A stretch of 64,000 bases of DNA from Muribaculaceae bacterium (GTDB taxonomy: Bacteria; Bacteroidota; Bacteroidia; Bacteroidales; Muribaculaceae), in NCBI GenBank assembly GCA_017409345.1, contig JAFQSX010000013.1:1-64000 (forward strand), written 5' to 3'. Below are positions 17,912 to 27,723 of this stretch, piece after piece. The number at the start of each line of letters is the position of its first letter. Within the stretch, counting starts at the first letter, position 1. The notes beneath the pieces were generated by a model. That model searched no databases, was not told the DNA's origin, and saw only the letters and a program-made list of their open reading frames with translations. Position numbers and translations under genes: made by a program.

Positions 17912-19372
17912 ATGAAAACTATCAACTGTTTTATCCCTTATGCTGACGCTCAGCAAGTGCAAGCAACTGTTGACGGCCTTCGTCAAAATGCTTTAGTGAC
18001 AAAAATCTTCCTTCTTGCCACAGATGCTAACGCCGCTGCCGTAGAAGGTTGTGAAGTTATCAACATCGATGCTCTTAATAGCTCAGCTACCATGAAAAAA
18101 ATCGCTGCTGCAGCTGAAGGCGATTACACACTTCTTTATACCAAGTATAACAATCTTGTAATGGGTTATTTGGCTCTCGAACGCATGGTTCGTCTTGCTG
18201 GAGACTCTAAAGCAGCTATGGTTTATGCTGACAACTATCAAGTTGTTGAAGGTAAAAAATCTAACGCTCCTGTAATTGACTATCAATTCGGTTCACTTCG
18301 CGATGACTTCAACTTTGGTTCAGTTCTTTTCTTCTGCACAAAAGCATTGAAAGCTGCTGCTGCCGAAATTGATGCAGAATATACTGCAGCCGGTCTTTAT
18401 GACCTTCGTTTGAAAGTGTCTCGTCAAGGTGACCTCGTTCATATTAATGAATATCTTTACACTGAAATTGCACTTCCTGTAACTACTGAAGGTGAATCTC
18501 ACTTTAGCTATGTAGACCCAAAAAATCGTGGTGTGCAAATTGAAATGGAACAAGCTTGTACTGACCACCTCAAAAAAATCGGCGGTTATCTTGAACCAAA
18601 ATTTGAAGAAATTAACTTCAACCAAGGTGACTTTGAATATGAAGCATCAGTTATCATCCCTGTTCGTAACCGTGTTCGCACAGTTCGTGATGCTATCAAG
18701 AGTGTTCTTGCTCAAAAAACTGATTTCAAATTCAACCTCATCATTATCGACAATGGTAGTACAGATGGTACAACTGAAGCAATCGATGAATTCAAAGATG
18801 ACGAACGTCTTATCCACATCATTCCAGAACGTGATGACCTCGGTATCGGTGGTTGCTGGAATGCAGGTGTAAATCATCCTAAATGTGGTAAATTCGCTGT
18901 TCAACTTGACTCAGACGACGTTTACTCTGATGAAAATACTCTTGCTAAGATGGTTGCAGCATTCTACGAACAAAATTGCTCAATGGTAGTAGGTACTTAT
19001 ATGCTTACCGACATCAATATGCAAATGATTCCTCCCGGTGTAATCGACCACAAAGAATGGACTCCTGAAAATGGCCGCAATAATGCACTTCGTATCAATG
19101 GTCTAGGTGCTCCACGTGCATTCTATACTCCAATGCTTCGTGAAATCAATGTGCCTAACACAAGTTATGGTGAAGACTATGCACTCGGTCTTGCATTCTC
19201 TCGTCATTATCAAATCGGCCGTGTTTATGACGTAGTTTATTACTGCCGTCGTTGGGAAGATAACTCTGACCACGCTTTGGATATCAACAAGACTAATGCT
19301 AACAACCTTTACAAGGACCGCATCCGTACTTGGGAACTTCAAGCTCGTGTAGAATTAAACAAAAACAAATAA
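17912..19372 (+). CDS. Two-domain family 2 glycosyltransferase
   Basis: A 486-residue cytosolic protein. Residues about 245-420 are a GT-A fold of family 2, with SVIIPVRNRVRTV, IDNGSTDGT and the metal-binding LDSDD motif. The N-terminal half (about 1-235) looks like a second, degenerate GT-A-like domain without a DxD signature. No membrane helix is present. It begins 52 bases after the amidase-like gene and overlaps nothing. Its place in a PG salvage operon is unexpected for a synthetic enzyme; the acceptor cannot be inferred from sequence. Confidence 0.75.
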   Translation: MKTINCFIPYADAQQVQATVDGLRQNALVTKIFLLATDANAAAVEGCEVINIDALNSSATMKKIAAAAEGDYTLLYTKYNNLVMGYLALERMVRLAGDSKAAMVYADNYQVVEGKKSNAPVIDYQFGSLRDDFNFGSVLFFCTKALKAAAAEIDAEYTAAGLYDLRLKVSRQGDLVHINEYLYTEIALPVTTEGESHFSYVDPKNRGVQIEMEQACTDHLKKIGGYLEPKFEEINFNQGDFEYEASVIIPVRNRVRTVRDAIKSVLAQKTDFKFNLIIIDNGSTDGTTEAIDEFKDDERLIHIIPERDDLGIGGCWNAGVNHPKCGKFAVQLDSDDVYSDENTLAKMVAAFYEQNCSMVVGTYMLTDINMQMIPPGVIDHKEWTPENGRNNALRINGLGAPRAFYTPMLREINVPNTSYGEDYALGLAFSRHYQIGRVYDVVYYCRRWEDNSDHALDINKTNANNLYKDRIRTWELQARVELNKNK

Positions 19373-19398
19373 TACCTACGATCGTGGTTAATACTGAA

Positions 19399-20313
19399 AT
19401 GGTAAACAAATTTATTGGCGAGCAGCTTGCCGAATGGCAAACTGCTGCTGATAACTTTGAAGCGCTTAAAGGCGTTAAGGTAAAAGAACTCGACGTTGAT
19501 GGAATGAAAATCAAAGTGCAATTCAACCCTGCACGCATCGTTTCATCATCGGCTAAGGTTGATGCTAAATCGCTCAAAGAACGAAAATGTTTCCTTTGTG
19601 CCGAAAATCGTCCTTCTGTGCAACGTGGCATAGAGTGGGGCAATGGTTATATTATCCTTATCAACCCATTCCCTATCTTCCCTCGTCACTTGACTATCCC
19701 CGATATGGGACACGTTGACCAACTCATCAAAGGTCGCATTGCCGACATGATGAGCCTTGCGAAGGATCTTGACGGTTACACTGTGTTCTATAATGGTCCA
19801 AAATGTGGTGCTTCTGCTCCCGACCATATGCACTTCCAAGCAGGTAATAGCGACTTCCTCACAATCGGTGATGCTCTTGATGGAGCAGAACTTAAAACTG
19901 TCGCTACCGATGGCGATGCAGTGCTCGCAGTGTGCGATTCACTCCCTCTCAATGTGTTTGTAATTGATTCTAATGATCCTCAAGCCGGGGAACGTTTGTT
20001 TGCTCGTCTTTACGATGCAATCCCTGTTCCCGAAGGAGAAAAAGAACCAATGATGAATCTTCTTTGCTATGCAACTCCTGCCGGTGTGCGTCTTGTGGTT
20101 ATTCCTCGCAAACAACACCGTCCATCGTTCTATGGCACTGAAGGTGACGACAAAATGCTTCTCAGCCCTGCTTCTGTTGATATGGGTGGCGTATTCATCA
20201 CTCCTCTTGAAAAAGACTTCAACAAGCTTGATGCTGAATTAGTTAAAGTAGTATTCAACGAACTTTGTCTTGCAAAAGAAGACGTTGAAGAAATTGTTAA
20301 CAACATTAAGTAA
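19399..20313 (+). CDS. DUF4922 protein, HIT/GalT-like
   Basis: About 304 residues. The frame is open upstream into the glycosyltransferase gene. I chose the ATG at 19399, 26 bases after that stop; the GTG at 19384 is an alternative. Key residues are Cys64-x-x-Cys67 (CFLC, possibly zinc) and HMHFQ with His143, His145 and Gln147. That resembles the HxHxQ active site of the GalT/Ap4A-phosphorylase branch of the HIT superfamily, whose members transfer nucleotidyl groups through a histidine intermediate. A nucleotide-sugar or dinucleotide phosphorylase role is therefore plausible but unproven. No signal peptide is seen, and it is 12 bases from the SpoIID gene. Confidence 0.75.
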   Translation: MVNKFIGEQLAEWQTAADNFEALKGVKVKELDVDGMKIKVQFNPARIVSSSAKVDAKSLKERKCFLCAENRPSVQRGIEWGNGYIILINPFPIFPRHLTIPDMGHVDQLIKGRIADMMSLAKDLDGYTVFYNGPKCGASAPDHMHFQAGNSDFLTIGDALDGAELKTVATDGDAVLAVCDSLPLNVFVIDSNDPQAGERLFARLYDAIPVPEGEKEPMMNLLCYATPAGVRLVVIPRKQHRPSFYGTEGDDKMLLSPASVDMGGVFITPLEKDFNKLDAELVKVVFNELCLAKEDVEEIVNNIK

Positions 20314-20325
20314 TAACACAAACTA

Positions 20326-21642
20326 ATGGAAGAACCCAAAATTAAGGTCGGCATCATGAGTGCCGCAGAGGTTAAATTTATCCTCGACGGTGATTTCCAT
20401 GTTTCAGATAATACTGTCAGTGGTAGCCAAGTGGCTACCACCGATGGTAAATCTATTATTTGGAACAATAAAGAATATACCGAACTATTTTTTGAACCAG
20501 CAAACGATGAAGTTTCCTTTTGGCTTGAAGGTGTGACCATTGGGGTAAACTTCCACTGGGAACGTAAAGAAAATCAACGTTTCAAAGGTGCGCTCAAACT
20601 TATCGTCGAAAATGGTAAAATCACTCCTATTAATATATTAGGTGTTGAAGACTATTTGTTGAGTGTAATTTCATCTGAAATGAGTGCTACAGCTTCGCTC
20701 GAATTGCTCAAGGCTCATGCCGTGATTTCTCGTAGCTGGTTATTGGCTCAAATTGATAAAAACAAACGTATTGTTGACGCTGGCGAACAATATTCGGCTG
20801 TTGAAAAAACATCTGATGATGAGATGATTAAGTGGTATGACCGCGAAGATCACATCAACTTTGATGTGTGTGCCGACGACCACTGTCAACGTTATCAAGG
20901 TATCACCCGTGCATCTACTCCTCAAGTAGCAAAAGCTATCGAAGCTACTCGTGGACAAGTGTTGATGGACGGTGAAAATCTTTGCGACGCTCGCTTCTCT
21001 AAATGCTGTGGTGGTGTTTATGAGGAATTTGAAAACTGCTGGGAACCTATTCACTATGACTACCTTGCAGCGCGTCGTGACGGTGAAAATGAAACAGATT
21101 TCCCCGACTTGACTATTGAAGAAAATGCTTGTGAATGGATTTTGACTCGTCCCGAAGCGCATTGTAACACTTCTGATGCTGAAATCCTTTCTCAAGTTTT
21201 AAATAACTACGATCAAGAAACTACCGACTTCTATCGCTGGGAAGTTACTTACACACAAGAAGAAATTTCTAAATTGGTGAAAGAACGCTCTGGCATGGAT
21301 TATGGTAATATCGTTGACCTTGTGCCCATCGCTCGCGGTACATCAGGCCGACTATATAAACTCAAAATCGTAGGCACAAACAAAACTCTTACTATCGGTA
21401 AAGAACTTGAAATTCGTCGCACTCTGTCTCCTTCTCACCTCTATAGCTCGGCTTTCGTGGTGGAAAAAGGAGAAAATGATGCAAACGGACTTCCCTCTAC
21501 TTTCACACTCAAAGGTGCAGGGTGGGGACATGGTGTAGGTCTTTGCCAAATTGGTGCTGCCGTGATGGGAGCAAAAGGTTATAACTACAAAGAAATCCTT
21601 CTACACTACTTTGTAGATGCCGACATCAAAGAATTATATTAA
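20326..21642 (+). CDS. SpoIID/LytB-domain protein
   Basis: A 438-residue protein with the SpoIID (stage II sporulation D / amidase enhancer) domain at about 100-430. Motifs include GVEDYLLSVISSEM, whose Glu before Met is the catalytic-type residue, AHAVISRSW, and the C-terminal GAGWGHGVGLCQIGA. SpoIID-family enzymes are lytic transglycosylases acting on peptide-free MurNAc-GlcNAc glycan. Unlike exported family members, the N-terminus (MEEPKIKVGIMSAAE) is not a signal peptide. The start is well constrained by the preceding gene 12 bases upstream. It is therefore predicted to be cytosolic, or exported by an unseen route. Confidence 0.8.
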   Translation: MEEPKIKVGIMSAAEVKFILDGDFHVSDNTVSGSQVATTDGKSIIWNNKEYTELFFEPANDEVSFWLEGVTIGVNFHWERKENQRFKGALKLIVENGKITPINILGVEDYLLSVISSEMSATASLELLKAHAVISRSWLLAQIDKNKRIVDAGEQYSAVEKTSDDEMIKWYDREDHINFDVCADDHCQRYQGITRASTPQVAKAIEATRGQVLMDGENLCDARFSKCCGGVYEEFENCWEPIHYDYLAARRDGENETDFPDLTIEENACEWILTRPEAHCNTSDAEILSQVLNNYDQETTDFYRWEVTYTQEEISKLVKERSGMDYGNIVDLVPIARGTSGRLYKLKIVGTNKTLTIGKELEIRRTLSPSHLYSSAFVVEKGENDANGLPSTFTLKGAGWGHGVGLCQIGAAVMGAKGYNYKEILLHYFVDADIKELY

Positions 21643-21666
21643 TAAATCAAATAAATAAAAGTAAAA

Positions 21667-23640
21667 ATGGATAAAACAAAAAAACGTTCGCCATGGGCGT
21701 GGATTCCTTCGCTTTATTTTGCGCAAGGTCTTCCTTATGTGGCTGTAAACGTTATTACAGTTATCATGTATAAGCGTCTTGGTATTTCTAATGCCGACAT
21801 TGCGCTTTATACTGGTTGGCTTTACTTGCCATGGGTAATCAAACCATTCTGGAGCCCATTCGTTGACATCATCAAGACAAAACGTTGGTGGACTCTTATC
21901 ATGCAATGGATTATTGGTTTCGGTCTTGCTGCTGTTGCTTTTGCAATCCCGACACCATTCTTCTTCCAGTTGACATTAGCAATATTCTGGTTGGTGGGAT
22001 TTGCATCGGCAACACACGACATTGCGTCTGATGGTTATTATATGATTGCTCTTGAAGAGCATGAACAGGCTGCATATGTAGGTATTCGTTCAACATTCTA
22101 TCGTGTAGCTACTATTGTAGGACAAGGCTTATTGGTAATTATTGCCGGTGTGATTGAATCCAATACCGGTCTAGAACCTACAGATGTGACAATTACAGCG
22201 GATGCTAGTATTCAACCAAAAACTGAAATTGTAAATGCTCTTCCAGAAGCTATTGTTGTAACTTCAGAGCAAGCTAAAGTAGAACAATTTGTGTTCTCTG
22301 CAGCTCCTGCAGTTGGAACTAAAACTCCTGAAACCGTTTCTATCAAGGTAAATGATTCTACTTCAACAGAAGTTAAATTTGCCGACTATTCAAAAGCAAT
22401 GATGGATAGTGTGCATGTGTTGAATGCGCTTAATGGCTTTGTGACAGATACCACTATTGTTAAAGATGGAAAACTTGTTGCTAAAGTAGAAAAGAAAGAA
22501 GAGGTTAAAAAAGAAGAAGGCTTAAATGCTTTTGACCAATGGATTAAAGATACATTCGGAGAAGATAAAAAATCGGATGTAAAAACGACTGCAAATAACT
22601 TTGCGATTGTTGGTGTTCGTTTGACAAAAGCTCCTACTGAAGAAGAATGTGTATTGGTTGTAAATTATAAAGAAGGTGATCAATCAATCAAGCTTAATGA
22701 CAAAGTTGTAGATTCACGATTTGTGTTTACTAAGGATAATTGGGACAAAACAGCGTACATTTATTTTGAAATAGATAAAAATATTAAAGGTAATGTAACA
22801 GCAACATTCCAAGGTACATCAGGAAATATTCCTATGGCATGGTTGTTAGTATTTGTTGTTTTGTCAGTATTCTTCTTATGTGCTGCAATGTATCATAGTT
22901 GGGTATTACCAGTGCCTGCAAATGATAAGAGTGTAGGTGGAGGAGAAAAAGCCTCAGCAAAAGAAATTGTAAATGGCTTCCTAGATACATTCAAAACATT
23001 CTTCCAAAAGAAAGGTGTATGGGTCGCAATGGCATTTATGTTGCTCTATCGTCTTCCAGAAGCTCAATTGGTGAAAATTATCAATCCATTCTTCCTTGAT
23101 CCTGTTGATAAAGGTGGTCTTGGTCTTACAACAGGTCAAGTTGGTATCGTTTATGGTACAATTGGTATTATCGGACTTACTCTTGGTGGTATCCTTGGTG
23201 GTATTGTTGCATCTAAAGGAGGTCTCAAAAAATGGTTGTGGCCAATGGCTCTCAGTATTTCTTTGAACTCTGTTGTATATATCTTCTTAAGTGCCGTTCA
23301 ACCTGATCCTAATACTGTTGGTGGGTTCTTGACTATCAGTGCAGGTATGGTTCTTGACCAATTTGGTTATGGATTTGGATTTACAGCATTTATGCTCTAT
23401 ATGATGTACTTTGCTGATGGTCCTTACAAAACATCTCACTATGCAATCTGTACAGCATTCATGGCTCTTGGTATGATGCTCCCAGGTATGTGGTCGGGTT
23501 GGCTACAAGAGTTGGTCGGATATAATCACTTCTTTATTTGGACATTGCTTTGCTGCTTGGGAACTTGGGCTGTAACTGCTATGGTTAAGGTTGACCCCAA
23601 TTACGGTAAGAAGAAAAAACAAGTAGAAGAAAAGAAATAA
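21667..23640 (+). CDS. ampG: AmpG-like muropeptide permease with large inserted domain
   Basis: A 657-residue MFS transporter of the AmpG type, which imports muropeptides or GlcNAc-anhMurNAc sugars across the inner membrane. The start FAQGLPYVAVNVITV is characteristic. Five membrane segments fall at about 17-34, 45-66, 74-94, 97-118 and 145-164; the rest run from about 387 to 645. Between the fifth and sixth helices lies a hydrophilic insert of about 220 residues (165-385) with beta-strand-rich parts and a KKEEVKKEEG linker. By the MFS topology rule it faces the periplasm. Typical AmpG proteins are about 400-500 residues. It lies 2 bases upstream of namZ. Confidence 0.85.
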   Translation: MDKTKKRSPWAWIPSLYFAQGLPYVAVNVITVIMYKRLGISNADIALYTGWLYLPWVIKPFWSPFVDIIKTKRWWTLIMQWIIGFGLAAVAFAIPTPFFFQLTLAIFWLVGFASATHDIASDGYYMIALEEHEQAAYVGIRSTFYRVATIVGQGLLVIIAGVIESNTGLEPTDVTITADASIQPKTEIVNALPEAIVVTSEQAKVEQFVFSAAPAVGTKTPETVSIKVNDSTSTEVKFADYSKAMMDSVHVLNALNGFVTDTTIVKDGKLVAKVEKKEEVKKEEGLNAFDQWIKDTFGEDKKSDVKTTANNFAIVGVRLTKAPTEEECVLVVNYKEGDQSIKLNDKVVDSRFVFTKDNWDKTAYIYFEIDKNIKGNVTATFQGTSGNIPMAWLLVFVVLSVFFLCAAMYHSWVLPVPANDKSVGGGEKASAKEIVNGFLDTFKTFFQKKGVWVAMAFMLLYRLPEAQLVKIINPFFLDPVDKGGLGLTTGQVGIVYGTIGIIGLTLGGILGGIVASKGGLKKWLWPMALSISLNSVVYIFLSAVQPDPNTVGGFLTISAGMVLDQFGYGFGFTAFMLYMMYFADGPYKTSHYAICTAFMALGMMLPGMWSGWLQELVGYNHFFIWTLLCCLGTWAVTAMVKVDPNYGKKKKQVEEKK

Positions 23641-23642
23641 AC

Positions 23643-24893
23643 ATGAAATCAGTGTTTAAGAAAATATCAATGCTTGCCATTGCCGCTTTTGTGGCAATGG
23701 CAGCTTCTGCTCAAGTAAAACCCGGGGTGGAAACACTTCGAGATGGAGGTTTTAAGCAGTTGAAAGGCAAACGTGTGGGTTTGATTACCAATCCCAGTGG
23801 TGTTGACAACAATCTTGTGTCAACAATCGACATTCTTGCCAATGCTCCGGGTGTAGAGCTTAAAGCTCTTTATAGCCCCGAACATGGTGTGCGTGGCGAT
23901 ATTCCTGCAGGTGAAAAGGTTGATACTTACACCGATGCTGCAACAGGTGTTACCGTATATTCATTGTATGGCAAAAACAAGAAACCATCGGCCGAAATGC
24001 TTAAAGATGTTGATGTGCTTGTTTATGACATTCAAGACAACGGCTGCCGTTCGTTCACCTTCATCAGCACAATGGGATTGTGTATGGAAGCATGTGCCGA
24101 AAATGGCAAAGAATTTATGGTGCTTGACCGTCCCAATCCTCTTTCAGGATTGAAGGTTGAAGGTAACCTTGTTGAAGATGGATTCTACTCATTGGTGAGC
24201 CAATTTGAAATACCATATCTTTATGGTTTGACTCCCGGTGAGCTTGCTTTGATGCTAAATGATGGTATGTTGAAAGATGGTAAGAAAACAAAATTGACTG
24301 TTGTGCCTATGCAAGGCTGGCATCGTTATATGACATTTGACCAAACAGGCATGCCTTGGATTCTTCCTTCACCACATCAACCCTATCCACAATCGGCTAT
24401 TTATTACCCCACAACAGGTATTATCGGTGAATTGTATTTCGTGTCGATTGGTGTAGGTTACACTATGCCTTTCCAATTGATTTGTGCTTCATGGATTGAT
24501 GCAAACGAATTCTGCAAACGATTGAATGCATTGAATCTTAAAGGTATCGACTTCCGTCCAATTCACATCAAACCTTATTATAGCGTGGGTAAAGGTGAAA
24601 ACCTTCAAGGTGTTCAACTTTATGTGACCGATGTGCTTGATTGTGAATTGACTATGGTCCAATTCCATGCAATGGAAATTTTGGCTGAAATGTATCCCGA
24701 TAAACGCCTCCTCGACGAAGATGGTCAAGGTACATTGGGCAACCGTTGGAACATGTTTGACAAAGTGTGTGGTACCGACCAAATTCGCATCAAATTCTCA
24801 AAGAATTATAAAGTTGCCGACATCATTGACTATTGGAACAAAGATGTTGAAGCATTTAAGGCCAAATCGGCTAAATATTATCTCTACAATTAA
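23643..24893 (+). CDS. namZ: Exo-beta-N-acetylmuramidase NamZ (DUF1343)
   Basis: A 416-residue exported protein with a signal peptide (about 1-23, ending ASAQ). The family (DUF1343, GH171) releases MurNAc from the non-reducing end of peptide-free PG fragments. Signature blocks are GLITNPSGVD, YSPEHGVRG with candidate catalytic Glu80 and His81, YDIQDNGCRSFTF and LDRPNPL. The length fits the family. It is almost fused in arrangement to the AmpG gene and precedes D-lactate dehydrogenase and the MurNAc transporter-kinase-etherase genes, which explains its role: supply of free MurNAc in the periplasm. Confidence 0.9.
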   Translation: MKSVFKKISMLAIAAFVAMAASAQVKPGVETLRDGGFKQLKGKRVGLITNPSGVDNNLVSTIDILANAPGVELKALYSPEHGVRGDIPAGEKVDTYTDAATGVTVYSLYGKNKKPSAEMLKDVDVLVYDIQDNGCRSFTFISTMGLCMEACAENGKEFMVLDRPNPLSGLKVEGNLVEDGFYSLVSQFEIPYLYGLTPGELALMLNDGMLKDGKKTKLTVVPMQGWHRYMTFDQTGMPWILPSPHQPYPQSAIYYPTTGIIGELYFVSIGVGYTMPFQLICASWIDANEFCKRLNALNLKGIDFRPIHIKPYYSVGKGENLQGVQLYVTDVLDCELTMVQFHAMEILAEMYPDKRLLDEDGQGTLGNRWNMFDKVCGTDQIRIKFSKNYKVADIIDYWNKDVEAFKAKSAKYYLYN

Positions 24894-24915
24894 AAAGACA
24901 TAATTTAAATCACTT

Positions 24916-27714
24916 ATGGAACTTGCTTATAAAGAGTTTTTAAAAGACATAAAAGGTATAGTATCAAAAGATCGTATATATACCGATGACCTTCGTCTCC
25001 TCGCATGGGGTACAGATGCCGGTTTTTATCGCATGATACCTCAAATTGTGATTCGTTCAAATAATGAAGAAGAGGTGTCGAAACTGCTTTCGATTGCATC
25101 TAAACATAATTTGCCTGTTACATTCCGTGCAGCAGGAACAAGTCTTTCGGGGCAAGCCATTAGTGACTCAATTTTGATTGTAGCCGGAAAACACTGGGAA
25201 GGCTATGAAATAGGCCCCGGTGCCGAAACAATAAAACTACAACCTGGGATTATAGGTAGTCGTGTAAATGACTACCTAAAACCCTATGGTCGTATGTTCT
25301 CTCCCGACCCCGCCTCTAAAAACTCGGCTATGGTGGGTGGTATTGTGGTAAACAATGCTTCGGGTATGAACTGCGGCACTCACGCCAATAGTGACAAGAT
25401 TTTGAAGTCAGTACGTTTGGTTTTTGCCGATGGAACTGTGCTTGATACAGGCGATGACCGCTCTCGCAAACTTTTTGCGATGAACAAACCTCAATTTATA
25501 GAGGGTATAATGAAGTTGCGTGATGAAATTTGTGCCGATGAAGAATTAAAGAAACGCATACTTTATAAATATAGCATTAAAAATGTTACAGGGTTAAACC
25601 TATTGCCATTCGTAACATTCCGCGATCCATTTGATATTATCGCTCATAGCATCGTTGGCTCGGAAGGTACATTGGCATTTATGTCGGAAATCACTGTAAA
25701 CACTGCTCATCTCTATCCACATTCAGCAAGTGCAATGCTTTATTTCAGCGACTTGGAAGAAGCATGTAAAGCAGTGGTGGCAATGAAGAAAGGTCCTGTA
25801 TTCGGAGCCGAACTTCTCGACAAAAAATCACTCTCGGCAGTAAACGACCCAACAGGCGAAGGACTCACTGCAGTGCTCACCGAAACAAAGGCCGACACTC
25901 CCGAAGAGTTGCAAAAAAATATCAACGAAATTCTCGAAATTCTCAAGCCGTTTAATCTATTCAAACCGGCTTACTTCACCGACAAACCCGAAGAATACTC
26001 TGAATATTGGAAAATCCGTTCAGGTATCTTCCCATCGGTTGGCGGTACTCGTCCTCTTGGCTCAACTGTGTTGATTGAGGACGTGGCGTTTCACATAGAG
26101 GACCTTCCAAAGGCTACTGTGGAATTGCAACAATTACTTCAAGATAATGGCTACAACGATGCTTGTATCTATGGTCACGCACTTGAAGGAAACTATCACT
26201 TTATCATATCACAGTCATTCGACTCTCAAGAAGAAATTAATCGTTACAAAGAGTTGATGTTGGCTGTTGAACGTCTTGTTGTTGATCGCTATGATGGCTC
26301 ATTGAAAGCCGAACATGGTACAGGTCGCAACATGGCTCCTTTCGTAGAAAAAGAATGGGGCACAAAGGCTTGGACGATGATGAAACGCGTCAAAGAACTT
26401 TTTGACCCTCAAAATATACTTAACCCCGGTGTAATTTTCAATGACGATCCCGAATGTTATATCAAAGGCTTGAAACCAATGCCATTGACTAATCCTCACG
26501 TCGATAAATGTATCGAATGTGGATTCTGTGAGGTGAATTGTGTGTCATGTGGTTATTCAGGCTCGCTCTCAGCTCGTCAACGCATTGTGGCTCAACGTGA
26601 GATTACACGATTGAGAACAACAGGCGAAGATTCAGCTCGTTTGGCTCGTCTTGAAAAACAATTCGAAACTTATGGTAACGCCACATGTGCAGGCGATGGC
26701 TTGTGTAGCATGTCATGTCCGATGGGTAATAACACAGGTGAGATGATTCATGATTTGCGTCAAGCATCATTGCCCAAAGGTAGCATGGGATATAAAATTG
26801 GTGATTTTGCGGCTAAAAATCTCCACAATATCACCGGAGTATTTCGTCCGGTGCTTTCAATGGCCAACTTTGCCGGAAAAATCCTTGGCGATGGTGGTGT
26901 GAATGCAATTGGTGGTGCTTTGCACAAAGTGGGGGTGCCATTGTGGACTCCTTCACTCCCCGGCGCATTCTATTCTCCTAAGGTTGCAGCGCAAGCAAGC
27001 GAACGCAAAGTTGTGTATTTCCCAAGTTGTATTAACCAAACATTAGGACAATCGCGTGAAAAAGGCAAAAAAGTGGAAACATTGGTCGATACTATTATTG
27101 CTCTATGTAATAAAGCCGGATATGAAGTTATCTTCCCTAAAAACATGAAGAAACTTTGTTGCGGTATGATTTGGGAAAGTAAAGGTATGCCCGATATTGC
27201 CGATCGCAAGACTGCCGAACTCGAAAAAGCATTACTTGAAGCGTCGGAAAATGGTAAATATCCTGTGCTTTGTGACCAAAGCCCATGTTTACACCGCATG
27301 CGAGATCATATTAAATCAATGCATCTTTACGAGCCAGCCGAATTTATTTATGAATTCCTTGCACCTAATTTAGAGTTTACACAAACCGACGAAACAATTG
27401 CCGTTCACGTTACTTGTTCATTGCGACGCATGGGACTTGCCGATAAAATCATCGCTCTCGCTCGCATGTGTTCTCGCAATGTAGTGATACCTACCGAAAT
27501 CGGTTGTTGTGGTTTTGCCGGCGACAAAGGTTTCATGATGCCCGAATTAAATAAATATGGTTTGCGTAAACTTCGTCCGCAAATTGAAGCATCGGGCGCT
27601 ACTCATGGTTATTCAAATAGCCGCACTTGTGAAATAGGGTTGACCACTAATAGTGGTATCCCATATAAATCAATCGCTTACTTGGTTGATAGTTGTACTA
27701 AATCAAAAAAATAA
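24916..27714 (+). CDS. FAD/Fe-S D-lactate dehydrogenase (Dld/GlcD-type)
   Basis: A 932-residue fusion of an FAD-binding oxidase (about 30-500) and a Fe-S/CCG-domain reductase (about 525-930). The FAD loop reads FRAAGTSLSGQA. Ferredoxin motifs CIECGFCEVNC and CAGDGLCSMSC follow, then CCG-type cysteines in LCCGMIWES and GCCGFAGDKG. The family oxidises D-lactate or similar 2-hydroxy acids and passes electrons to a quinone or carrier. MurQ, encoded in the same run of genes, releases D-lactate from MurNAc-6-P. This enzyme is therefore well placed to turn that by-product into pyruvate. Substrate is inferred from context; glycolate is an alternative. Confidence 0.8.
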   Translation: MELAYKEFLKDIKGIVSKDRIYTDDLRLLAWGTDAGFYRMIPQIVIRSNNEEEVSKLLSIASKHNLPVTFRAAGTSLSGQAISDSILIVAGKHWEGYEIGPGAETIKLQPGIIGSRVNDYLKPYGRMFSPDPASKNSAMVGGIVVNNASGMNCGTHANSDKILKSVRLVFADGTVLDTGDDRSRKLFAMNKPQFIEGIMKLRDEICADEELKKRILYKYSIKNVTGLNLLPFVTFRDPFDIIAHSIVGSEGTLAFMSEITVNTAHLYPHSASAMLYFSDLEEACKAVVAMKKGPVFGAELLDKKSLSAVNDPTGEGLTAVLTETKADTPEELQKNINEILEILKPFNLFKPAYFTDKPEEYSEYWKIRSGIFPSVGGTRPLGSTVLIEDVAFHIEDLPKATVELQQLLQDNGYNDACIYGHALEGNYHFIISQSFDSQEEINRYKELMLAVERLVVDRYDGSLKAEHGTGRNMAPFVEKEWGTKAWTMMKRVKELFDPQNILNPGVIFNDDPECYIKGLKPMPLTNPHVDKCIECGFCEVNCVSCGYSGSLSARQRIVAQREITRLRTTGEDSARLARLEKQFETYGNATCAGDGLCSMSCPMGNNTGEMIHDLRQASLPKGSMGYKIGDFAAKNLHNITGVFRPVLSMANFAGKILGDGGVNAIGGALHKVGVPLWTPSLPGAFYSPKVAAQASERKVVYFPSCINQTLGQSREKGKKVETLVDTIIALCNKAGYEVIFPKNMKKLCCGMIWESKGMPDIADRKTAELEKALLEASENGKYPVLCDQSPCLHRMRDHIKSMHLYEPAEFIYEFLAPNLEFTQTDETIAVHVTCSLRRMGLADKIIALARMCSRNVVIPTEIGCCGFAGDKGFMMPELNKYGLRKLRPQIEASGATHGYSNSRTCEIGLTTNSGIPYKSIAYLVDSCTKSKK

Positions 27715-27723
27715 ATTTATCTA

